From positions 1 through 5,262 of the forward strand of contig USRP01000040.1 in assembly GCA_900557185.1 (NCBI GenBank): a stretch of 5,262 nucleotides of DNA, given 5' to 3'. Each line of letters starts with the position of its first letter. The first letter of the stretch is position 1. The notes beneath the pieces were generated by a model that did not search any database, was not told where the DNA came from, and worked only from the letters and a program-made list of their open reading frames with translations. Positions 1-5,262 of this stretch are shown here, one piece after another. The DNA comes from an uncultured Mycoplasmatota bacterium. Its GTDB lineage: Bacteria > Bacillota_I > Bacilli_A > RF39 > UBA660. Made by a program: the position numbers and the translations under genes.

Positions 1-16
1 CATTTTTAAAACTAAC

Positions 17-33
17 TGCACATTAATTGTGCA
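17..33. repeat. Short inverted repeat upstream of the operon promoter
   Basis: TGCACA (17-22) and TGTGCA (28-33) are perfect 6-base inverted copies around a 5-base spacer. On the plus strand the arm is followed by CTTTC and then an A-run, so it is not a normal plus-strand terminator. On the minus strand it is followed by GTTAGTTTTAAAAA, a poor but possible T-tract. It could be a weak minus-strand terminator, a leftover of an upstream unit, or a protein-binding site. It lies about 80 bases upstream of the -10 box. Function unknown. Confidence 0.35.
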
Positions 34-108
34 CTTTCAAAAAAAATCAACATAGAAAAAAGGAAAGATAAGAAAGCTGAAGATGATATATATTTTTTTC
101 TTAAATTC

Positions 109-117
109 TGATATAAT
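109..117 (+). promoter_or_regulatory. Extended -10 promoter of the rlmN-rpe operon
   Basis: TATAAT at 112-117 is a perfect sigma-A -10 hexamer and is preceded by TG one base upstream (109-110), the extended -10 signature. The positions expected for the -35 box (about 88-95) read only TATATT-like sequence, so the TG motif probably compensates. The predicted start point near 123-125 would leave a leader of about 12 bases with the rlmN ribosome-binding site AGGGTG at 125-130. The region 41-62 upstream is rich in A-tracts that could act as an UP-like or bent element. Apart from this promoter and the inverted repeat, bases 1-135 show no supportable gene. Confidence 0.6.
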
Positions 118-135
118 GATATACAGGGTGTTAGT

Positions 136-1158
136 ATGAAAGATATATATGGAATGACTCATGAAAATTTAGAACAATATTTTTTAGCCCTAGGGGAGAA
201 GAAATTTAAAGCAACGCAAATTTATGAGTGGCTTTATGAGAAGAGAGTAACTTCTTTTGATGAGATGAGTAACGTTAAAAAAGATGTGATTACGAAATTA
301 AAAGAAGATTTCTATTTTGGAACATTAACGATATTAGAAAGACAAGATGATGTTGATGTTCATAAATATTTGTTTGAACTTTCTGATGGAAATAAAATAG
401 AAGCTGTGTTAATGAATCATGATTATGGAAATAGTTTATGTGTTTCTAGTCAAGTGGGTTGTAATATGGGATGTGCTTTTTGTGAGAGTGGAAGATTAAA
501 AAAAGTACGTAATTTAGAGACTGCTGAAATGGTAGAACAAGTATTGCAAATTGAAAAAGACTTTGGAAAACGTATTAGTCATGTTGTTTTAATGGGAATT
601 GGGGAACCATTTGATAATTATGATAATGTGATTTCTTTTATTCGTATTTTAAATCATCCGAAAGGATTTGCGATTGGTGCTAGACATATTACGGTATCTA
701 CTTGTGGAATTGTTCCAAAAATAGAACAATTTATGAAAGATGAAAATCAAGTGAATTTAGCAATTAGTCTTCATGCTCCAAATAATGAATTAAGAAGTAA
801 ATTAATGAAGATTAATAAAGCTTATCCATTAGAAAAGCTAATGCCGGTATTGAAAAAATATATTGATGTGACACATCGAAGACTGACATTTGAATATATT
901 TTATTACAAGATGTGAATGATACAACTGAGTGTGCATTAGAGTTAGCACATTTATTAAAAGGAATGAATTGTTATGTAAATTTAATTCCATATAATGAAA
1001 CGAGTCATTTTGAATATAAAAAGAGTCGTCAAGAACGAATACTGAATTTTTTAGATGTACTGAAGAAAAATCACATTCAAGCAACAATTAGAAGAGAGTT
1101 TGGAAGTAAAGTGCAAGCAGCATGTGGACAACTTCGTTCTAATTATGAGGAGGGATAA
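136..1158 (+). CDS. rlmN: Dual-specificity RNA methyltransferase RlmN (radical SAM)
   Basis: Radical SAM enzyme that methylates C2 of adenosine 2503 in 23S rRNA and of adenosine 37 in some tRNAs, acting in the cytoplasm. What is seen: an N-terminal RNA-binding helical region (about residues 1-80); Glu89 in KIEAV, which matches the family's conserved Glu; the iron-sulfur motif C109-x3-C113-x2-C116; the SAM-binding motif GIGEP at 154-158; HITVSTCGIVPKI in the barrel; and the C-terminal catalytic Cys330 in QAACGQL. The length of 340 aa is close to the family norm (about 345-365). The start is supported by AGGGTG seven bases or fewer upstream and by the promoter just before it. The close relative Cfr shares the same cysteines, but gene order (directly before prpC, as yloN in B. 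subtilis) and the NYDNV and RREFG segments favour RlmN. After Cys116 the sequence reads ESG rather than the more usual AST/STA-type residues. First gene of the operon; its stop lies between the prpC ribosome-binding site and start. Confidence 0.95.
   Translation: MKDIYGMTHENLEQYFLALGEKKFKATQIYEWLYEKRVTSFDEMSNVKKDVITKLKEDFYFGTLTILERQDDVDVHKYLFELSDGNKIEAVLMNHDYGNSLCVSSQVGCNMGCAFCESGRLKKVRNLETAEMVEQVLQIEKDFGKRISHVVLMGIGEPFDNYDNVISFIRILNHPKGFAIGARHITVSTCGIVPKIEQFMKDENQVNLAISLHAPNNELRSKLMKINKAYPLEKLMPVLKKYIDVTHRRLTFEYILLQDVNDTTECALELAHLLKGMNCYVNLIPYNETSHFEYKKSRQERILNFLDVLKKNHIQATIRREFGSKVQAACGQLRSNYEEG
1147..1154 (+). promoter_or_regulatory. Ribosome-binding site that fixes the prpC start
   Basis: GAGGAGGG is a near-perfect Shine-Dalgarno sequence inside the last codons of rlmN. 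The core AGGAGG (1148-1153) is six bases from GTG at 1160, an ideal spacing. The in-frame ATG at 1145 lies before or within this site and has no ribosome-binding site of its own, and the ATG at 1158 is in another frame and stops after six codons. GTG 1160 is therefore the best start. The rlmN stop codon TAA (1156-1158) falls between the site and the start, which implies coupling. Confidence 0.85.
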
Positions 1159-1159
1159 T

Positions 1160-1894
1160 GTGGATTATTTTTGTTTAACGGATCCGGGAAAAGTTAGGGA
1201 TCATAATGAAGATTCTGTTGCCATTGTAATGAATGAATCACTTGAATATTTACTTGCAGTAGCTGATGGTATGGGAGGTCATCGTGCTGGTGAAATTGCT
1301 AGTAGTATTACGATTAATCATTTAACGAAGAGCTTTAAAGATAAAGTTTCAGTGGGAACAAAAGAAGAAGCAATTGACTTTTTAAAACAAGCTGTATCAG
1401 AAGCTAATGAGAAAATATATGCTTATACGGAAGAAAATCCAGAATCAAAAGGAATGGGTACAACGATTGTCGTTGCTCTTTTAACTCCAGAATATTTATT
1501 GTTTGGTAATATTGGAGATTCTAGTGGTTTTGTTTTGAAACATGGTAAGATACATAAAATTACCAATGATCATACATTAGTTAATTTACTTGTAAAGAGT
1601 GGAGAATTAACAGAAGAGGAAGCAAAAGAACATCCTCGTAAAAATGTTTTAATGAGAGCTTTGGGAGCAACAACAACTGTTGAAATGGATATTTTTGATG
1701 TTGAAACAGATGTAGAAGGAATTTTGCTTTGTAGTGATGGACTTACAAATATGTTAGAATTTGAACAAGTTGAAAGAGTATTAAATGAAAAGTTAGATGC
1801 CCAAGATATGGTTAGAAAATTAATTCATAAGAGTAATAATCGTGGTGGAAATGATAATATTTCTGTAGCGTATTTGAAAAGAGGTGTTCAATAA
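1160..1894 (+). CDS. prpC: PP2C-family Ser/Thr protein phosphatase PrpC/Stp
   Basis: Metal-dependent (PPM/PP2C) phosphatase that removes phosphate from PrkC and its targets. From the GTG at 1160 the protein has 244 aa, the usual size for bacterial PrpC/Stp (about 245-254); the longer reading from upstream starts adds residues unlike the family. Visible motifs in order: RDHNED at 13-18, DGMGGH at 36-41, GMGTT at 98-102, GDS at 119-121, DHTLV at 137-141, SDGL with Asp193, and GGNDNIS with Asp232. Asp18, Asp36, Asp193 and Asp232 correspond to the metal-binding set of the family, so the enzyme should be active. There is no membrane segment; it is cytoplasmic. The gene begins one base after the rlmN stop and its TAA overlaps the kinase ATG by one base (TAATG), which keeps phosphatase and kinase synthesis coupled. 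No truncation or missing key residue is seen. Confidence 0.95.
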   Translation: MDYFCLTDPGKVRDHNEDSVAIVMNESLEYLLAVADGMGGHRAGEIASSITINHLTKSFKDKVSVGTKEEAIDFLKQAVSEANEKIYAYTEENPESKGMGTTIVVALLTPEYLLFGNIGDSSGFVLKHGKIHKITNDHTLVNLLVKSGELTEEEAKEHPRKNVLMRALGATTTVEMDIFDVETDVEGILLCSDGLTNMLEFEQVERVLNEKLDAQDMVRKLIHKSNNRGGNDNISVAYLKRGVQ

Positions 1895-3675
1895 TGGTTG
1901 CAAGAGGGCAAAAAATCAATGATCGTTATCAAATTATTCGTTTAATTGGTGAAGGAGGTATGGCGAATGTCTACCTTGCTCATGATACCATTTTAGATCG
2001 TGATGTAGCAGTAAAAATCTTACGTGGTGATTTAGCTGGCGATGAGAAGTTTGTAAAGAAGTTCCAAAGAGAAGCGATTAGTGCTTCTAGTTTAAATCAT
2101 CCAAATATTGTAGAGTTATACGATGTTGGAGAAGATAATGGTGAATATTTTATTGTTATGGAATATGTAGAAGGGAAAACGTTAAAAAGTTTAATTAAAA
2201 AACGTGGAGCACTTACTTTACCAGAAGTTGTAGACATTATGTTACAACTTACAAGTGCGATTGCTCATGCTCATGATAGTTATATTATTCATCGTGATAT
2301 TAAACCACAAAATGTTTTAATCTTAGATAATGGCATGGTAAAGATTACAGACTTTGGAATTGCTACTGCTTTAAATAATCACGAATTAACAGAGACAAAT
2401 TCCATTATGGGTTCTGTACATTATTTACCACCAGAACAAGCGAATGGAAATGGAGCAACAGTTAAGAGTGATATTTATTCGTTAGGTATTTTAATGTTTG
2501 AACTATTAACTGGTAGAGTTCCATTTAAAGGGGATAATGCAGTTGAGATTGCGATTAAACAGATGAAAACACCAATCCCAAGTGTTAGAAAATATAACGA
2601 AGATATTCCTCAAAGTGTAGAGAATGTTATCTTGAGAGCATGTGCGAAAAATCCTAAGAATCGTTATGATTCAGCTCGTGAAATGCACGATGATTTAAAA
2701 ACAGTATTATCTTCAGAGCGTGAAGATGAAGAAAAATGGGTATATTCATATCCTGAAAATGAATTAGAAGAAACAAAGAAATTATCACGTGAAGAATTAA
2801 ATAAAGGACTTTTAGATGAGTTAGAAAATGAAGAAGAAAGTCGTAGTAAACGTAAAAAAGATAAGAAAGATAAAAAATTAAATACAGGGTTAATGATTGC
2901 TGGTAGTATCTTCGCAACTTTGGTTATTGTATTTGTTGCTATATTCTTCTTAATTCCAAAAATTACTGGAGGAAAAGAAGTAAAAGTACCAGATGTTAGT
3001 AAAATGACTGTTGAAAAAGCAAAAGAAAAATTAGAAGATGCTGGATTAGAAGTTACTTCTAAAGATATGAAACAAGCAAATGATAAAATTAAAAAAGGAA
3101 GAGTTATTAAAACAAGTCCTGAAAAAGGTAGAAGTGTAAAAAAAGGTACGAAGATTCAATTATATGTATCAACTGGTACAAATAAAGTAGAAATTGAAGA
3201 TTATACTGGTATGAATTATTATGAAGTAGAAGCAATGTTAAAAGCTTCTGATATTAAAGTAGAAAGAGAAACTAGGGAATATGCGGAATCTGATACTTCT
3301 GTAAAAGCTGGTACGATTGTAGATCAAAGTGTAGAAGCTGGAGAAGAATTAGAAAAAGGAGATACAATTATTCTTTATGTTCCTGAATTTTATGCGGAAT
3401 ATCCAGACTTTATTGGAGAAAATTATACAATTAGTCAAGTAGAAGCTTGGGCTAGTAAACATGGTGTTACATTAGAAAAAACTTACCGAGAAACAGATGA
3501 TGTAGAACCAAATATGATTTTGTCACAAAGTAGAGCAGCAGGAACAAAAGTAAATACAAGTGTAACATTAACTGTTACGGTTTCAAAGAAACCTGAAAAA
3601 GCATCTCCATCTCCAAGTCCAACAACATCTCCAACGACACCACCAGAAACTACAATACCATCACCAACAGAATAG
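1894..3675 (+). CDS. prkC: Membrane Ser/Thr protein kinase with three PASTA repeats, PrkC/Stk
   Basis: Hanks-type kinase that senses muropeptides or lipid II outside the cell and phosphorylates Ser/Thr targets inside. Kinase domain about residues 12-270: glycine loop GEGGMANV (19-26), Lys41, Glu60, HRDIKPQN (133-140, catalytic Asp135), DFG (153-155), activation loop with TNS and GSVHYLPPEQ (173-182), Asp193 in SDIYSLG, and Arg257. An acidic linker follows, then a Lys/Arg-rich stretch (about 317-328), one transmembrane helix (about 332-354) and three extracellular PASTA repeats (about 362-428, 432-497 and 503-563). The last ~30 residues form a Ser/Pro/Thr-rich tail to residue 593. The orientation is therefore kinase inside, PASTA outside. 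The start ATG overlaps the prpC stop by one base, with GAGGTG at 1881-1886 as ribosome-binding site. All catalytic residues are present. The family ranges from about 580 to 700 aa, depending on PASTA number. Confidence 0.96.
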   Translation: MVARGQKINDRYQIIRLIGEGGMANVYLAHDTILDRDVAVKILRGDLAGDEKFVKKFQREAISASSLNHPNIVELYDVGEDNGEYFIVMEYVEGKTLKSLIKKRGALTLPEVVDIMLQLTSAIAHAHDSYIIHRDIKPQNVLILDNGMVKITDFGIATALNNHELTETNSIMGSVHYLPPEQANGNGATVKSDIYSLGILMFELLTGRVPFKGDNAVEIAIKQMKTPIPSVRKYNEDIPQSVENVILRACAKNPKNRYDSAREMHDDLKTVLSSEREDEEKWVYSYPENELEETKKLSREELNKGLLDELENEEESRSKRKKDKKDKKLNTGLMIAGSIFATLVIVFVAIFFLIPKITGGKEVKVPDVSKMTVEKAKEKLEDAGLEVTSKDMKQANDKIKKGRVIKTSPEKGRSVKKGTKIQLYVSTGTNKVEIEDYTGMNYYEVEAMLKASDIKVERETREYAESDTSVKAGTIVDQSVEAGEELEKGDTIILYVPEFYAEYPDFIGENYTISQVEAWASKHGVTLEKTYRETDDVEPNMILSQSRAAGTKVNTSVTLTVTVSKKPEKASPSPSPTTSPTTPPETTIPSPTE

Positions 3676-3683
3676 GAATACGT

Positions 3684-4520
3684 ATGCAAGGAAGAATTAT
3701 AAAAAATATTAGTAATGATTATACGGTACAAACAAAGACAGGAGATGTCTTTGTTTGTAAATGCCGTGGTAAATTCCGTAATATGAAAATCATACCACTT
3801 GTTGGGGATGAAGTTTTATTTGATGAAGAGAATAATTATATTTTAGAAATATTACCGAGAAAAAATGAATTAAAAAGACCTCCTGTTTCTAATATTTCAC
3901 AAGTTATGATTTTAACAAGTGTGAAACATCCTAATTTTTCTTCTTATTTATTAGATAAATTAATTACAGTGATTGAATACAATCGTATTGAACCGATTAT
4001 TTGTTTTACCAAATTGGATTTGTTAGATGAAAGTGAAATGCGTGAAATAAAAGTAGTAATGGATTATTATAAAAAGATTGGATATCAAGTATATCGCAAT
4101 ACTGATTTAGAACAAATTAAACATATATTTCAAGATAAAATTACTGTCTTTACAGGTCAAAGTGGAGCAGGGAAATCTACTTTACTAAATCACTTAGATG
4201 CACAATTACAATTAAAAACATCAGAAATTTCTTATGCTTTAGGAAGAGGAAAACATACGACAAGACATGTTGAATTAATTCCATTGTTTGGAGGATTAGT
4301 TGCTGATACACCAGGTTTTTCAGCATTGGACTTCGAAATGGATAAAGCAAGTATTAGAGATCAATTTAAAGAGTTTGAAATGTATAAAGAGTATTGTAAG
4401 TATAAAGATTGTATGCATGATAAAGAAGATCATTGTATGGTGAAAGATAAAGTAGAGGATGGTACTATTTTAAAATCTAGATATGAAAATTATATTCAGT
4501 TTATACGAGGTGATGTATGA
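3684..4520 (+). CDS. rsgA: Ribosome small-subunit GTPase RsgA (CpgA/YloQ)
   Basis: Circularly permuted GTPase that binds the 30S subunit late in its assembly and checks the decoding centre; cytoplasmic. What is seen: an N-terminal OB-fold (about 1-65), then GTPase motifs in the permuted order G4-G1-G2-G3, with TKLD (109-112), the P-loop GQSGAGKST (158-166), GKHTTRH (189-195) and DTPGF (208-212). The C-terminal zinc site is C238-x4-C243-x-H245-x5-C251. At 278 aa it is slightly shorter than B. subtilis RsgA (about 298), mainly at the C-terminus, with every motif intact. It begins 8 bases after prkC. Only AGGA (3674-3677), partly inside the prkC stop codon, serves as ribosome-binding site, so it probably depends on coupling to prkC. 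In B. subtilis this protein is phosphorylated by PrkC, which fits the neighbourhood, but no phosphosite can be proven from the sequence. Confidence 0.96.
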   Translation: MQGRIIKNISNDYTVQTKTGDVFVCKCRGKFRNMKIIPLVGDEVLFDEENNYILEILPRKNELKRPPVSNISQVMILTSVKHPNFSSYLLDKLITVIEYNRIEPIICFTKLDLLDESEMREIKVVMDYYKKIGYQVYRNTDLEQIKHIFQDKITVFTGQSGAGKSTLLNHLDAQLQLKTSEISYALGRGKHTTRHVELIPLFGGLVADTPGFSALDFEMDKASIRDQFKEFEMYKEYCKYKDCMHDKEDHCMVKDKVEDGTILKSRYENYIQFIRGDV

Positions 4521-5137
4521 AAATAGCAACCAGTATTTTATCAGTTCCTGATCATTTAAATGAATGTTTAGAAAAGTTAAATCAAACAGATACAGATTAT
4601 ATTCATTTAGATGTTATGGATGGTAAATTTGTATCTCATAAAACAAATGATTATGTGCCTCTTAAAAATCAATTTTTAAAGCCATTAGACATTCATTTCA
4701 TGGTAGAAGATGTACCAACCTATTTTGAACATTACATGGCTTTAAAACCTGAGTATATGACATTTCATGTAGAAGTAAGTACTAAAATTGAAAAGTTAAT
4801 CCATATGATTCATGAGAAAAATATCAAAGCAGGTATTTCATTAAAACCAGATACACCTGTTTCATTTCTAATCCCATACTTAGATGAAGTAGATTTAGTA
4901 TTAGTGATGAGTGTAGAACCAGGAGCAGGGGGACAAACATTCCTAGAAAGTGCGAGTGAGAAAATTCGTTTCTTAGATAGAATTCGAAAAGAAAGAAATT
5001 ATCACTATGTAATTGAAGTTGATGGTGGTATCAATGAAACAACAAAACAACAATGTATCGGAGCTGATATTTTAGTTTCTGGTAGTTTTATTACAAATCA
5101 TGATGATTACCAATATCAAATAGATATGTTACGTTAA
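4517..5137 (+). CDS. rpe: Ribulose-phosphate 3-epimerase
   Basis: Converts D-ribulose 5-phosphate to D-xylulose 5-phosphate in the pentose phosphate pathway; a cytoplasmic TIM-barrel metalloenzyme. What is seen: SILS at 6-9, HLDVMDG at 30-36 (metal ligands His30 and Asp32), DIHFMVE with His60, TFHVE, SVEPGAGGQ (the family's phosphate-side loop, usually SVNPGFGGQ), VDGGIN with catalytic Asp169, and SGSFI near the C-terminus (usually GSAIF). The 206 aa are a little short for the family (about 214-225). Two conserved spots differ: ATSILS instead of the usual PSILS, and MDGKFVSHKT instead of MDGxFVPNxT. All metal and acid/base residues remain, so activity is likely, although a paralogue with a related sugar phosphate cannot be excluded. 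The start overlaps the rsgA stop (ATGA) and has a strong site GAGGTGAT at 4507-4514. Last gene of the operon. Confidence 0.9.
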   Translation: MKIATSILSVPDHLNECLEKLNQTDTDYIHLDVMDGKFVSHKTNDYVPLKNQFLKPLDIHFMVEDVPTYFEHYMALKPEYMTFHVEVSTKIEKLIHMIHEKNIKAGISLKPDTPVSFLIPYLDEVDLVLVMSVEPGAGGQTFLESASEKIRFLDRIRKERNYHYVIEVDGGINETTKQQCIGADILVSGSFITNHDDYQYQIDMLR

Positions 5138-5140
5138 ATG

Positions 5141-5168
5141 AGTATTCCTTATGGAATACTTTTTATTT
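5141..5168 (+). terminator. Rho-independent terminator of the rlmN-rpe operon
   Basis: AGTATTCC (5141-5148) and GGAATACT (5153-5160) form a perfect 8-bp stem with a four-base TTAT loop, followed by TTTTATTT. It starts three bases after the rpe stop codon. The stem is AT-rich but fully paired, and a G-U pair can extend its base. It closes the operon and separates it from the promoter that follows; the T-tract overlaps that promoter's -35 box by a few bases. Confidence 0.85.
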
Positions 5169-5195
5169 ACAAATGAATATAGTTTATCATATAAT
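5166..5195 (+). promoter_or_regulatory. Second sigma-A promoter, downstream of rpe
   Basis: TTTACA at 5166-5171 (one mismatch to TTGACA) and a perfect TATAAT at 5190-5195 are separated by 18 bases. The transcription start would fall near 5201-5204 (AGGG). It lies just behind the operon terminator, so it should begin a new transcription unit on the same strand. What it drives lies beyond the window, except for the leader described separately. Confidence 0.65.
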
Positions 5196-5201
5196 GAAAG
5201 A

Positions 5202-5262
5202 GGGATACTTACTAAGTGTCCACTTAAATGGAAGTCACTTAGCGTATGCTAGGTGTTTTTTT
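5202..5262 (+). ncRNA. Putative attenuator leader or small terminated RNA, family not recognised
   Basis: The ~60 bases after the second promoter contain two mutually exclusive hairpins. CTAAGTG (5212-5218) is perfectly complementary to CACTTAG (5236-5242). The enclosed stretch can add a 4-bp inner stem, either TCCA/TGGA (5219-5222 with 5229-5232) or ACTT/AAGT (5222-5225 with 5232-5235). The same CACTTAG can instead pair with CTAGGTG (5249-5255) to make the terminator listed separately. This is the arrangement of an antiterminator/terminator switch. I compared it by eye with short riboswitches (preQ1-I, fluoride, guanidine classes) and ribosomal-protein leaders and saw no match. It may be a leader for a gene beyond the window, a stand-alone sRNA, or the 5' end of a larger element. 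Confidence 0.45.
5236..5262 (+). terminator. Hairpin plus T7 tract at the window edge
   Basis: CACTTAGC (5236-5243) pairs with GCTAGGTG (5248-5255) over 8 bp, one of them a U-G wobble, around a four-base GTAT loop. Seven Ts (5256-5262) follow immediately and reach the window end, so the tract may be longer. By shape it is a standard intrinsic terminator on the plus strand. It has no T-tract on the minus strand side. Its left arm is shared with the upstream hairpin, which suggests conditional rather than constitutive termination. Confidence 0.65.

Noticed and set aside
1..55. Open frame entering from the left edge, or CAT at 1-3 as the start of a minus-strand gene
   Set aside because: Only 17 codons before a stop, with no recognisable C-terminus; the minus-strand ATG has no ribosome-binding site before it. 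Cannot be judged without more upstream sequence.
83..139. 18-codon frame ending in an ATGA overlap with the rlmN start, like a leader peptide
   Set aside because: The only promoter (-10 at 112-117) lies inside it, so the transcript would start after its ATG, and there is no ribosome-binding site at a proper distance.
812..1087. Minus-strand open frame of 91 codons within rlmN
   Set aside because: It lies fully opposite conserved RlmN sequence, has no ribosome-binding site and its product resembles no known family; a shadow of the real gene.
136..1158. Cfr-type antibiotic-resistance methyltransferase instead of RlmN
   Set aside because: The cysteine pattern is shared, but gene order is the conserved housekeeping one and several segments read as RlmN; no mobile-element signs nearby.
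2654..2917. Minus-strand open frame of 87 codons within prkC
   Set aside because: Opposite the kinase C-terminus and the acidic/Lys-rich linker; its hydrophobic Leu/Tyr/Phe-rich product is the expected antisense of A-rich codons.
3483..3731. Minus-strand open frame of 82 codons across the prkC/rsgA junction
   Set aside because: Its Gly/Val/Asp repeats are the mirror of the Ser/Pro/Thr tail codons; no start signal and no family resemblance.
5228..5242. Four-codon frame ATG-GAA-GTC-ACT-TAG as an attenuation leader peptide
   Set aside because: The nearest AGGG (5201-5204) is over 20 bases away, and there is no run of regulatory codons.
5151..5252. 33-codon frame from ATG 5151 to TAG 5252
   Set aside because: Its start is inside the terminator loop and stem, there is no ribosome-binding site, and it crosses the promoter; chance frame.

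Overview
This window is a compact, same-strand gene cluster from a low-GC Bacillota (Firmicutes) genome. The DNA is visibly AT-rich with A/T-dominated third codon positions. Shine-Dalgarno sites are strong (GAGGAGGG, GAGGTGAT), and the standard code fits, since Trp is TGG and one gene stops with TGA. The gene order rlmN-prpC-prkC-rsgA-rpe is the one known from Bacillus subtilis (yloN-prpC-prkC-cpgA-rpe). Protein details, such as LPPEQ in the kinase, a short Rpe and a CESG sequence after the RlmN iron-sulfur motif, look more like a gut-type Bacilli/Erysipelotrichia relative than Bacillus itself. That placement is an inference.

Layout. Bases 1-135 hold no convincing gene. They contain a short inverted repeat (17-33), A-tracts and an extended -10 promoter (TGa-TATAAT, 109-117) placed to start transcription about 12 bases before rlmN. 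Five genes follow with almost no space between them. They are rlmN (136-1158), prpC/stp (GTG start at 1160, ending 1894), prkC/stk with three PASTA repeats (1894-3675), rsgA (3684-4520) and rpe (4517-5137). Junctions are a 1-nt gap, a 1-nt overlap (TAATG), an 8-nt gap and a 4-nt overlap (ATGA), so one translationally coupled operon is expected. A perfect 8-bp hairpin with a T-tract (5141-5168) ends it.

Function. RlmN methylates 23S rRNA A2503 and tRNA A37. PrpC and PrkC are the antagonistic phosphatase and membrane kinase that sense the cell wall. RsgA is a GTPase of 30S subunit maturation and, in B. subtilis, a PrkC substrate. Rpe belongs to the pentose phosphate pathway. The set joins ribosome maturation to growth-state and cell-wall signalling.

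The most interesting part is the last ~95 bases. A second near-consensus promoter (TTTACA-N18-TATAAT, 5166-5195) is followed by a ~60-nt leader. In it one 7-nt segment (5236-5242) can pair either with an upstream partner (5212-5218) or with a downstream partner (5249-5255) that forms a hairpin followed by seven Ts. This is the architecture of a transcription attenuator or riboswitch-like element for a gene beyond the window, or of a small terminated RNA. I could not match it to a known RNA family by eye.
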